Positions 1 to 6,193 of a stretch of DNA of 11,526 bases are shown piece by piece. The notes under the pieces were generated by a model, which was not told the DNA's origin, did no database searches, and was given only the letters and a program-made list of their open reading frames with translations. Origin of the DNA: Pseudomonadota bacterium (GTDB lineage: Bacteria; Pseudomonadota; Alphaproteobacteria; Acetobacterales; Acetobacteraceae). The position numbers were made by a program, and so were the translations under genes. Numbering within the stretch: position 1 is the first letter of the stretch; each line of letters begins with the position of its first letter. The stretch spans positions 1 through 11,526 of the forward strand of contig JAJZHU010000045.1 in NCBI GenBank assembly GCA_021798375.1, given 5' to 3'.

Positions 1-396
1 GCGATGGGCGCCCGCCTGATTTTACGTGTTCTGACCGAACTTCCCACCGCCATGCCGCAGCCCGCCGAGGGTGTCAGCTACGCTCCCAAGCTGACCCGCG
101 AGGACGGCCAGATCGATTGGTCGCAGCCTGCCGAGGTGCTGGATCGCCGGGTGCGGGCGCTGAACCCGTGGCCGGGCACGTTTACCCAAGCCGAAACGAT
201 GAATTTGAAAATCCACGCGGTGGAGCTGGCGCACGGGCATGGCGCGCCGGGCGAAATGCTCGACGATCAAGGTTTGGTGGCCTGCGGCAAGGACGCTTTG
301 CGGCTGCTGCGGCTGCAACGGCCCGGCAAGGGCGCATTGCCGGCCATCGATTTCCTGCGCGGCCATCCGCTGCCGAAAGGGATGCGCCTAGGGTGA
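1..396 (+). CDS. fmt: Methionyl-tRNA formyltransferase, C-terminal part (5' end outside window)
   Basis: This enzyme transfers a formyl group from 10-formyltetrahydrofolate to methionyl-initiator tRNA in the cytoplasm, allowing bacterial translation initiation. Only the last 131 residues or so are in the window; the reading frame is open from base 1 and ends in TGA at 394-396. The visible part is the C-terminal tRNA-binding OB-fold-like domain. It carries the conserved stretch APKLTREDGQIDW followed by the R(A)LNPWPGTF block, which is diagnostic of Fmt. The N-terminal catalytic domain with its formyl-donor site lies upstream. The stop overlaps the truA start in a GTGA arrangement, suggesting translational coupling. 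In many alphaproteobacteria def-fmt-truA form a cluster, so def is probably just upstream (inference). Identity is secure; only the extent is partial. Confidence 0.95.
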   Translation, partial: AMGARLILRVLTELPTAMPQPAEGVSYAPKLTREDGQIDWSQPAEVLDRRVRALNPWPGTFTQAETMNLKIHAVELAHGHGAPGEMLDDQGLVACGKDALRLLRLQRPGKGALPAIDFLRGHPLPKGMRLG

Positions 397-1154
397 GCCA
401 ATTATGGGCTTTGAAATTGGAATATGACGGCACCAATTTCGCCGGGTGGCAATTCCAGCCCCGGGAATTGGCGGTGCAGCAAGTGCTGGACGAAGCCGCC
501 GCCAAATTGAACAAGAATGTGCCGTTGCGATCGGTCGTGGCCGGCCGCACCGACGCGGGCGTACACGCCACCGGGCAGGTGGCGCAGATCCGGCTTTCCG
601 GCGATTGGCAGCCCAACCGCGTGCGCGAGGCGCTGAACTATCACATGAAGCCGCACCCGGTGGTGGTAGTGCGGGCGGTGGCCGTCGATGACGCTTGGAA
701 CGCGCGTTTTTCGGCGCGCGCCCGCCATTATCGCTATGTCATTCTGAATCGCCGCGCCCGTCCCGGTCTGGATCTGCATCGTGCGTGGCATGTGGTGGAC
801 CCGCTGGACGCCGATTTGATGCAACAGGCCGGGCAATATTTGCTGGGCACGCATGATTTTTCGTCGTTCCGCGCCAGCTCGTGCCAGGCCAGCGGCCCGA
901 TCCGCACGTTGGAGCGCCTCGATGTGCGCCGCGAGGGCGAGAAGGTCATCATCGAAGCCTCGGCGCGGTCTTTTTTACACCATCAGGTGCGCAACATGGC
1001 GGGCACCCTGGCGTGGTTCGGCGAGGCGCGTTTCGAGCCCGCGCACATGGCCAGGATCCTGGCCGCCGCCTCGCGCGCCGCCGCGGGCCCCACCGCCCCA
1101 CCCGACGGATTGACGCTGGTGGGCGTCAGTTACGACCCCGATCCTTTCGCATAA
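393..1154 (+). CDS. truA: tRNA pseudouridine(38-40) synthase TruA
   Basis: TruA isomerises uridines 38, 39 and 40 in the anticodon arm of tRNAs to pseudouridine. The protein is 253 residues, within the usual 245-270 range. The N-terminal LEYDGTNFAGWQ block (residues about 9-20) and the catalytic motif GRTDAGVHA (residues 51-59, nucleophile Asp54) are both intact. The later segment with SFLHHQVRNMAG is the second conserved TruA block. The start chosen is the GTG at 393, which overlaps the fmt stop codon. It gives a protein beginning just before the conserved first beta strand. The frame stays open far upstream inside fmt, but that part has no TruA similarity. The gene is probably co-transcribed and translationally coupled with fmt. 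It is followed by an AT-rich hairpin. Confidence 0.96.
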   Translation: MSQLWALKLEYDGTNFAGWQFQPRELAVQQVLDEAAAKLNKNVPLRSVVAGRTDAGVHATGQVAQIRLSGDWQPNRVREALNYHMKPHPVVVVRAVAVDDAWNARFSARARHYRYVILNRRARPGLDLHRAWHVVDPLDADLMQQAGQYLLGTHDFSSFRASSCQASGPIRTLERLDVRREGEKVIIEASARSFLHHQVRNMAGTLAWFGEARFEPAHMARILAAASRAAAGPTAPPDGLTLVGVSYDPDPFA

Positions 1155-1156
1155 AA

Positions 1157-1186
1157 GTTTTTTTTGCTTCTTCTTTCAAAAAAAGC
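1157..1186 (+). terminator. AT-rich hairpin after truA, possible transcription terminator
   Basis: The perfect arms TTTTTTTG (1159-1166) and CAAAAAAA (1177-1184) enclose a 10-base pyrimidine loop. One G-U and one G-C pair extend the stem outward to 1157 and 1186. The element starts three bases after the truA stop and ends 39 bases before the patatin gene. It lacks the GC-rich stem followed by a U tail of a textbook intrinsic terminator, so termination is an inference from position. The run of T in the left arm may serve a similar role. The arms resemble the hairpin at 6143-6181. Confidence 0.45.
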
Positions 1187-1225
1187 CTCTAGACTCCAGC
1201 GTCACCTTAAAGCCTGGGAATAATC

Positions 1226-2356
1226 ATGACAGTCAGTGCCTATGATCTGCGGGTACTTGTGTTGCAAGGCGGCGGCGCGCTTGGGTCCTATCAAGCCGGC
1301 GTCTACGAAGGGCTGGCCGAGGCGGGGATTCATCCCAACTGGGTGGCGGGAATTTCGATCGGTTCCTTGAATGCCGCCATCATCGCCGGCAACCCGCCCG
1401 AAAAACGCGTGGAGCAGTTGCACGCCTTCTGGGAACAAATCTGCCAACCGCCCTGGCTGCCCACGCTTTCGATGGAGCAATGGCACGACCCCACGCGCTG
1501 GCCCAGCATGGTGCGCAGTTGGATGAACGGGTTCGAGGCCTCGCGCACCATGTTTGAAGGTCAAAAAGGATTCTTCATTCCGCGCGCGTTGCCCGGCGCC
1601 GGGCCTGGCGAAGCGAGTTTCTACGATACCACGCCACTGCGCGCCACGCTGGAACGCTTCGCCGATTTTGATCGCATCAACGACAAGCGGCAAATGCGGG
1701 TTTCCATCGGTGCGGTGAATGTGCGCACCGGTAATTTCGTCTATTTCGACAACACGCGCGAGAAATTGCGTCCCGAACATTTCATGGCCTCGGGCGCGTT
1801 GCCGCCGGGATTTCCCGCCGTCGAAGTGGATGGCGAATTTTATTGGGATGGCGGATTGGTTTCCAACACGCCCCTGTTCGAGGTGCTCAGCGAACAGCCC
1901 AGGCGCGATGCGTTGATTTTTCAGGTGGATCTGTGGAGCGCCTCCGGATCGCTGCCCGATGATCTATGGCAAGTGGTGAACCGGCAAAAAGATATCCAAT
2001 ATTCCAGCCGCACCCGCCTGGTGACCACCGCCATGCAAGAACAACAGGAAATGCGCCTGATACTAAAACAATTGCTGGAATTGGTGCCGCCAGAAAAACG
2101 CAAGGATACCTGGGTACGGCAAGCCGAAAAGCTGGCCTGCAATGCGCGCCATAATGTCATCCATCTGATCTATCGCGACAAACCGTATGAAAGCGGCAAC
2201 AAGGATTATCTGTTCGGCCTGGCGACCATGCGCGAACATTGGTCGAGCGGCCTGGGAGACATTCGACACACGCTTGAGCATACCGATTGGCTGGCACTGC
2301 CGACCGAGGATGACGTGTTTGTCACCCACGACGTGCATCGCGGGGGGGATGATTAG
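1226..2356 (+). CDS. Patatin-like phospholipase / acyl hydrolase (DUF3734-type)
   Basis: This is a predicted serine lipid acyl hydrolase of 376 residues with a patatin fold. The oxyanion-hole glycine motif GGGALG is at residues 15-20. The nucleophile elbow GISIGS places the catalytic Ser at 44, and the DGG motif places the catalytic Asp at 208, so the Ser-Asp dyad is complete. The C-terminal third, including the QKDIQYSSRTR segment, matches the DUF3734 extension common in proteobacterial patatins (recognised from memory). There is no signal peptide or membrane segment, so a cytoplasmic location is likely. The substrate cannot be read from the sequence; phospholipids or storage-polymer-associated lipids are possibilities. 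The ATG at 1226 fits the family, with a weak GGGA-like site upstream. The gene stands alone between truA and the convergent livF. Its TAG stop lies in the outer end of an extragenic palindrome. Confidence 0.9.
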   Translation: MTVSAYDLRVLVLQGGGALGSYQAGVYEGLAEAGIHPNWVAGISIGSLNAAIIAGNPPEKRVEQLHAFWEQICQPPWLPTLSMEQWHDPTRWPSMVRSWMNGFEASRTMFEGQKGFFIPRALPGAGPGEASFYDTTPLRATLERFADFDRINDKRQMRVSIGAVNVRTGNFVYFDNTREKLRPEHFMASGALPPGFPAVEVDGEFYWDGGLVSNTPLFEVLSEQPRRDALIFQVDLWSASGSLPDDLWQVVNRQKDIQYSSRTRLVTTAMQEQQEMRLILKQLLELVPPEKRKDTWVRQAEKLACNARHNVIHLIYRDKPYESGNKDYLFGLATMREHWSSGLGDIRHTLEHTDWLALPTEDDVFVTHDVHRGGDD

Positions 2357-2401
2357 AGCATGATCGCCGCAGGTTGAATAACACGTAGGCGTGAATCATG
2401 C
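2354..2401 (+). repeat. Extragenic palindromic repeat, copy A (diverged)
   Basis: The element opens with TAGAGCA, which supplies the patatin stop codon. The arms GCATGATCGCC (2358-2368) and GGCG plus ATCATGC (2388-2391 and 2395-2401) can pair, with a 3-base bulge TGA at 2392-2394. Read from its outer end, 19 of the first 25 bases match the bottom strand of copy B without gaps, including TAGAGCA and GTTGAA. It is therefore a relative of copy B in the opposite orientation. Its short REP-like form suggests a dispersed non-coding repeat. It may also act as a 3' end structure for the patatin transcript (inference). Confidence 0.6.
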
Positions 2402-2414
2402 GTAAAAACAAAAA

Positions 2415-2470
2415 GCTAGAGCACGTTCGTCGCACGTATATGGTTCAACGTGATCCGACCGTGCTCTAGC
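2415..2470 (-). repeat. Extragenic palindromic repeat, copy B; strong hairpin over the livF stop
   Basis: An 11-bp perfect inverted repeat, GCTAGAGCACG (2415-2425) with CGTGCTCTAGC (2460-2470), forms the base. Inside it GTCG (2429-2432) pairs with CGAC (2456-2459), and CACGT (2433-2437) with ACGTG (2448-2452). This makes a 20-bp hairpin with a 10-base loop and two 3-base bulges, one on each side. The livF stop codon (2466-2468) lies within the right arm. The structure could terminate or stabilise transcripts of both convergent genes, but has no U tail. It is related to copy A in inverted orientation. Confidence 0.75.
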
Positions 2471-3161
2471 CCAAATACGCCTCGCGCACCTCGGGGTGTC
2501 CCAGCAGTTCCGAGGCTTTCCCCGCCAACCGCACCCGCCCCTGGGCCAACACCACGCCGCGATGCGCCAACGCCAAGGCCTTGGCCGCATTTTGCTCGAC
2601 CAATAAAATCGATAACCCCTCGTCCTGGTTCAATCGCTGCAATACCGCAAAAATCTGCGCGGTGATTTTGGGCGCCAACCCCAGGCTTGGTTCATCCAGC
2701 AGCAACAAGCGGGGCCGCGCGATCAATGCCCGCGCCACCGCCAGCATTTGCTGCTCGCCGCCCGACAGCAGCCCGCCCGCGCTGTGCAGACGTTGTTCCA
2801 AAATCGGGAACAAAGCCAGCATTGCCGGCAGACGCGACAAATCGCCGTCGCGCGCGCCCAGCCGCAAATTTTCCGCCACCGTGAGCCTTGGAAAAATATG
2901 CCGCCCCTCGGGCACCAAACACAGCCCCGCGCGGGCGATTTGATGCGCCGGCAAGCCCGATATCACCCTGCCGTCAAAATGTACACTGCCTCCGGCCGCC
3001 CGATGAACCCCGGCCACGGCCAGCATCAGGCTGGATTTCCCCGCCCCATTGGCCCCGATCAGGCAGACAATCTCGCCCTGCGCCACCGCCAGATCAACGC
3101 CATGCACCGCTGTGACAGCCCCATGCCGCACCACCAAATCGCGTATTTGTAAAAGACTCAC
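2466..3161 (-). CDS. livF: Branched-chain amino-acid ABC transporter, ATP-binding protein LivF
   Basis: This is one of the two cytoplasmic ATPases of the LIV-type importer for leucine, isoleucine and valine or related amino acids. The protein is 231 residues, close to the usual 233-240. The Walker A motif GANGAGKS is at residues 36-43, the signature is LSGGEQQ, and Walker B reads LLLLDEPSLGLAP, the LivF-type sequence. The chosen start is the GTG at 3159-3161, preceded at 4 bases by a GGAGAGG ribosome-binding site. A TTG nine codons further upstream would add a non-conserved extension and overlap that site. It is the last gene of livHMGF, 45 bases after livG. Its stop codon is embedded in an extragenic palindrome. 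The transported substrate is inferred from family only; related cassettes move amides, urea or aromatic acids. Confidence 0.94.
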   Translation of the reverse strand: MSLLQIRDLVVRHGAVTAVHGVDLAVAQGEIVCLIGANGAGKSSLMLAVAGVHRAAGGSVHFDGRVISGLPAHQIARAGLCLVPEGRHIFPRLTVAENLRLGARDGDLSRLPAMLALFPILEQRLHSAGGLLSGGEQQMLAVARALIARPRLLLLDEPSLGLAPKITAQIFAVLQRLNQDEGLSILLVEQNAAKALALAHRGVVLAQGRVRLAGKASELLGHPEVREAYLG

Positions 3162-3165
3162 CCAA

Positions 3166-3172
3166 CCTCTCC
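3166..3172 (-). promoter_or_regulatory. Shine-Dalgarno site deciding the livF start
   Basis: On the minus strand this reads GGAGAGG and lies 4 bases before the GTG at 3161-3159. It is the clearest ribosome-binding site in the liv cassette. It favours the GTG start over the upstream in-frame TTG. Confidence 0.65.
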
Positions 3173-3206
3173 ACAAACACAGGCCCAAATTAACAAAGTT
3201 TATTAC

Positions 3207-3986
3207 TTAAGTTTCTTCGCCCAAATACGCCGCGATTACCTTGGGATCGTGTTTTACCTGGGCGGGTGGGCCGTCGGCGATTTTGCGGCCCTGGTCCAGC
3301 ACGATCACCTGGTCGGCGATGCGCATCACCAAGCCCATGTCGTGTTCGATCAGCAGCACACTCAAACCGTCGGCGCGCAGACCCTCCAACCGTTCGGCCA
3401 GCGCGGCGCTTTCGTGTTCGTTCAGCCCCGCCGCCGGCTCGTCCAGACACAGCAACACCGGCTCGCTCGCCAATGCCCGCGCGATCTCCAACCGCCGCTG
3501 CGCCCCGTAAGGCAGGCTATCGGCCCGATCATCCGCCACCGTCTCCAGACCGAACCGCGCCAGCAACGCCCGCCCGCGCTCCACCGCCGCCATCTCCCGC
3601 GCCCGCGCCCGGCGCAACCCCAGCACGCTTGGCAACGCCCCCGGCGCATGGCGGCGATATTGCGCCACCAGCAGATTTTCCAAGCAACTCATGGCGCCGA
3701 ACAGGCGGATATTCTGGAAACTGCGCGCCAATCTGGCCTGCGCCGCGATTTCGGTTTGCGCCATCAATTGCAATTCGCGCGTCCCATCCCCATCCCGCAG
3801 CCGCACCACGCCGCTGGTGGGACGGTAAAAACCGGTGATGCAATTGAACAGACTGGTCTTTCCGGCCCCGTTCGGCCCGATCAACGCCGCGATCTTGCCG
3901 CGTGCGATGGCGAACGAAACCCGGTCGAGCGCGGTAACGCCGCCAAAGCGCAGACACACATCCTCGATTTCCAAAAGCGGCATCAT
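3207..3986 (-). CDS. livG: Branched-chain amino-acid ABC transporter, ATP-binding protein LivG
   Basis: This is the second ATPase of the LIV-type importer; it binds the LivHM permease at the inner face of the membrane. The protein is 259 residues (E. coli LivG is about 255). Walker A GPNGAGKT is at residues 37-44. The region with RSFQNIRLFGAMSCLENLLVA is the typical LivG Q-loop segment. The signature is divergent but usual for this subfamily (LPYGAQRRLEIARAL), followed by Walker B LLCLDEPAAGLN and the switch histidine in IEHDM. The start is one of two adjacent ATG codons. The first, at 3984-3986, makes an ATGA overlap with the livM stop, indicating translational coupling, and was chosen. The open frame extends about 50 codons further upstream into livM, but that part is not LivG-like. 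Confidence 0.95.
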   Translation of the reverse strand: MMPLLEIEDVCLRFGGVTALDRVSFAIARGKIAALIGPNGAGKTSLFNCITGFYRPTSGVVRLRDGDGTRELQLMAQTEIAAQARLARSFQNIRLFGAMSCLENLLVAQYRRHAPGALPSVLGLRRARAREMAAVERGRALLARFGLETVADDRADSLPYGAQRRLEIARALASEPVLLCLDEPAAGLNEHESAALAERLEGLRADGLSVLLIEHDMGLVMRIADQVIVLDQGRKIADGPPAQVKHDPKVIAAYLGEET

Positions 3987-5167
3987 GACCGCAACCGCAC
4001 CGAGGGCAAACGCAACGCGAATAATCCGCCAGGCCGCACCACGGCGATAAAGATCAGCGCCGCGCCAAAGACCAACATGCGATATTGCGCGAAATCCCGC
4101 ACCAGTTCGAACCCGCCGATCATCACGATGGCCGCCCAAACCACCCCGATCTGCCGCCCCGCCCCGCCCATCACCACAATCGCCAGCACCAAAGCGGATT
4201 CGCTGAAAGTGAAACTATCGGGCGAGACAAATCCCTGCCGCGCGGCAAAAAACGCCCCGGCGAGCCCGGCAAAAAACGCCCCGCTGGCAAACGCCCCCAG
4301 CTTCAATTTCACCGGGTCCAACCCCAGGGCGCGCGCGGCGATCTCGTCCTCGCGCAATGCCTCCCACGCCCGCCCGATCGGCGCCCGCCGCAACCGCGCC
4401 ACCACCAGATTGGCCGCCAGCGTCAGCCCCAACGCCAGCAGATAAAACCACACCGGCCGGGCCAGCGGCCAAAACGGCAGGCCGAAGGCGCGGAACACGC
4501 TATCATGCCCGAACCGGGTAAAATCGAGCCCGAAAAACCGTGGATACGGCACGCCGATGATCCCGTTGGCGCCATTGGTGAGCGATTGCCAATTCAGCAA
4601 CACCACCCGCACGATCTCGCCAAACCCCAGCGTGACGATGGCCAGATAATCGCCGCGCAGCCGCAACACCGGAATCCCGAGCAGCAACCCCGCCATCGCC
4701 GCCATCAATCCCGCCACCGGCAGCGCGGTCCAAAAGCCAAACCCCGCCGCCGTGGTCAGCAGCGCCGTGGCGTAAGCGCCAATGGCATAAAACGCGACGT
4801 AACCCAAATCGAGCAGCCCGGCCAACCCCACCACAATGTTCAACCCGGTCGCCAGCATCATATAGGTCAGCACCAACAACCCGATGTCCAACCCGCGCCG
4901 CCCGCCCAAAAGCGGCAGCAACGCCACCACCGGCAACCCCCACAGCGCCAACCCCGCCACGCGCGGCATAGGCAACGGCGGTAATTTTATCCGATGCAAC
5001 AGCCCCAGGGCCAACTGCGCCAAAAACGCCCCCAGCGTAATCGCCGCCACCGGCAGGGGATGAAACACCAGCACCAGATGCAACGACTGGTCCGGCGTGG
5101 TGACCAGCCCGGCCAGCGGCAACGCCAGCACCAAGGCGATCAGGCCGGAAATCAGCGCATTCTTCAT
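3983..5167 (-). CDS. livM: Branched-chain amino-acid ABC transporter, permease LivM
   Basis: This is an inner-membrane permease subunit that pairs with LivH to form the translocation path. The protein is 394 residues and strongly hydrophobic. An N-terminal extension of about 110 residues contains several membrane segments, corresponding to the extra LivM N-terminal domain. The core LivM domain follows. It includes the conserved GLNIVVGLAGLLDLGYVAFYAIGAY block (in two parts) and the cytoplasmic loop GRAWEALREDEIAARALG, which is the ATPase-contacting EAA-like loop. The start ATG at 5165-5167 overlaps the livH stop by 4 bases (ATGA), and its own stop overlaps livG the same way. No frameshift or missing block is seen. 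Confidence 0.95.
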   Translation of the reverse strand: MKNALISGLIALVLALPLAGLVTTPDQSLHLVLVFHPLPVAAITLGAFLAQLALGLLHRIKLPPLPMPRVAGLALWGLPVVALLPLLGGRRGLDIGLLVLTYMMLATGLNIVVGLAGLLDLGYVAFYAIGAYATALLTTAAGFGFWTALPVAGLMAAMAGLLLGIPVLRLRGDYLAIVTLGFGEIVRVVLLNWQSLTNGANGIIGVPYPRFFGLDFTRFGHDSVFRAFGLPFWPLARPVWFYLLALGLTLAANLVVARLRRAPIGRAWEALREDEIAARALGLDPVKLKLGAFASGAFFAGLAGAFFAARQGFVSPDSFTFSESALVLAIVVMGGAGRQIGVVWAAIVMIGGFELVRDFAQYRMLVFGAALIFIAVVRPGGLFALRLPSVRLRS

Positions 5168-6108
5168 ACTTTTTCAGCCGTCTTCTGACCCAGCAACCCC
5201 TGCGGGCGGAACATCAGCACCAAAATCAACACGCTGAACGCCGCCGCATCCTTATAGGCCGCGCTGCCATAGCCCGACCAAAACGTCTCGATCAGCCCGA
5301 TCAACAACCCGCCCAACACCGCGCCCTCGATCGAACCAATCCCGCCCAGCACCGCGGCGGTGAACGCCTTGATTCCGGCCTCGAACCCCATGAAGAAATC
5401 GATCACGCCATAGTAAACCAGGAACATCAGCCCGGCGATCCCGGCCAAAGCCGCCCCCAACACAAACGCCAGACTGATCGTGCGCCCCGTATCAATCCCC
5501 AACAACGCGGCCATCATGCGGTCCTGCTCCACCGCCCGCATCGCCCGGCCCAGATCGGTGCGCCGGATCAACAACGAAGCCCCGGCCAGCACCAACAGCG
5601 TGACGCCAATGATGGCAAGCTGCGCATAAGACAGCCGCGCCGCGAACGACCCCTGCGTCAGCAAATTCATCCCGCCGCCAATCACCGGCGCAATCGGCTT
5701 CATCCGCGCCCCCTGCAACAACTGCATCGCATTCTGCAACACAATCGAAACCCCGATCGCACTGATAAGCGGCGCCAACCGATGCGAGCGATTCAACGGC
5801 CGATAAGCCACCCGCTCGATGGCAAACCCCAACAACCCGCACAACGCCAACGTCACCAACAACGCCAGCGCCAAAGCCAACGGCACGGGAAACCCGCCAA
5901 ACGCGAGCAACGCAATCAACGCCAGAAACGACCCCACCATGAACACATCGCCATGGGCAAAATTGATCATGCCGACAATGCCGTAAACCAAACTATAGCC
6001 CACGGCGATCAGCCCATAGACCATCCCCAAAGTCAGCCCGTTGATCAGTTGTTGCAGTGCGTATGCCAGGGGGAGCCTCGTGAGATCGTGAAGCCGCGAG
6101 GAAAGCAT
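5164..6108 (-). CDS. livH: Branched-chain amino-acid ABC transporter, permease LivH
   Basis: This is the first gene of the liv cassette and encodes the other inner-membrane permease. The protein is 314 residues (E. coli LivH is 308). The N-terminal QQLINGLTLGMVYGLIAVGYSL region and the GMINFAHGDVFM motif are hallmarks of LivH. The cytoplasmic loop GRAMRAVEQDRMMAALLGI and the GGIGSIEGAVLGG segment near the C terminus are also typical. About eight membrane segments are evident. The start chosen is the ATG at 6106-6108, the only ATG close to the conserved N terminus. A TTG at 6163-6165 would place the start inside a hairpin and add an atypical leader. The bases upstream of the ATG are C/U-rich and show no clear Shine-Dalgarno site. 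No binding-protein gene adjoins. Confidence 0.93.
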   Translation of the reverse strand: MLSSRLHDLTRLPLAYALQQLINGLTLGMVYGLIAVGYSLVYGIVGMINFAHGDVFMVGSFLALIALLAFGGFPVPLALALALLVTLALCGLLGFAIERVAYRPLNRSHRLAPLISAIGVSIVLQNAMQLLQGARMKPIAPVIGGGMNLLTQGSFAARLSYAQLAIIGVTLLVLAGASLLIRRTDLGRAMRAVEQDRMMAALLGIDTGRTISLAFVLGAALAGIAGLMFLVYYGVIDFFMGFEAGIKAFTAAVLGGIGSIEGAVLGGLLIGLIETFWSGYGSAAYKDAAAFSVLILVLMFRPQGLLGQKTAEKV

Positions 6109-6142
6109 AGGCTTGGGGAGAAGGATAGAGTTAGGGGAGGGA

Positions 6143-6181
6143 GGGAAGGATCTTCTTTTTTCCAAAAAAGAAGACCTTCCC
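6143..6181 (-). terminator. Long hairpin between galE and livH
   Basis: TCTTCTTTTTT (6151-6161) pairs perfectly with AAAAAAGAAGA (6164-6174) around CC. After a single bulged A (6150), GGGAAGG (6143-6149) pairs with CCTTCCC (6175-6181). This gives 18 pairs in about 39 bases. It begins 12 bases beyond the galE stop, in the direction of galE transcription. It most likely ends the galE transcript or separates it from liv. There is no U tail after the stem, so a factor-independent mechanism is uncertain. It could equally be a dispersed repeat or an mRNA-stabilising structure. Confidence 0.6.
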
Positions 6182-6193
6182 CTTACCTACTTC

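Noticed and set aside
117..392. In-frame N-terminal extension of truA within fmt
   Set aside because: The frame is open but the extension is not TruA-like, and overlaps the conserved fmt C-terminal domain. The GTG at 393 gives a normal-length protein.
3249..4984. Long plus-strand open frames antisense to livG and livM (398 and 299 codons)
   Set aside because: The translations are rich in Gln, Pro, Arg and His, as expected for reverse complements of membrane-protein and ATPase genes, and show no domain.
6109..6165. TTG start for livH 19 codons upstream of the chosen ATG
   Set aside because: The start codon would lie inside the hairpin at 6143-6181, no ribosome-binding site precedes it, and the extra residues are not hydrophobic or conserved.
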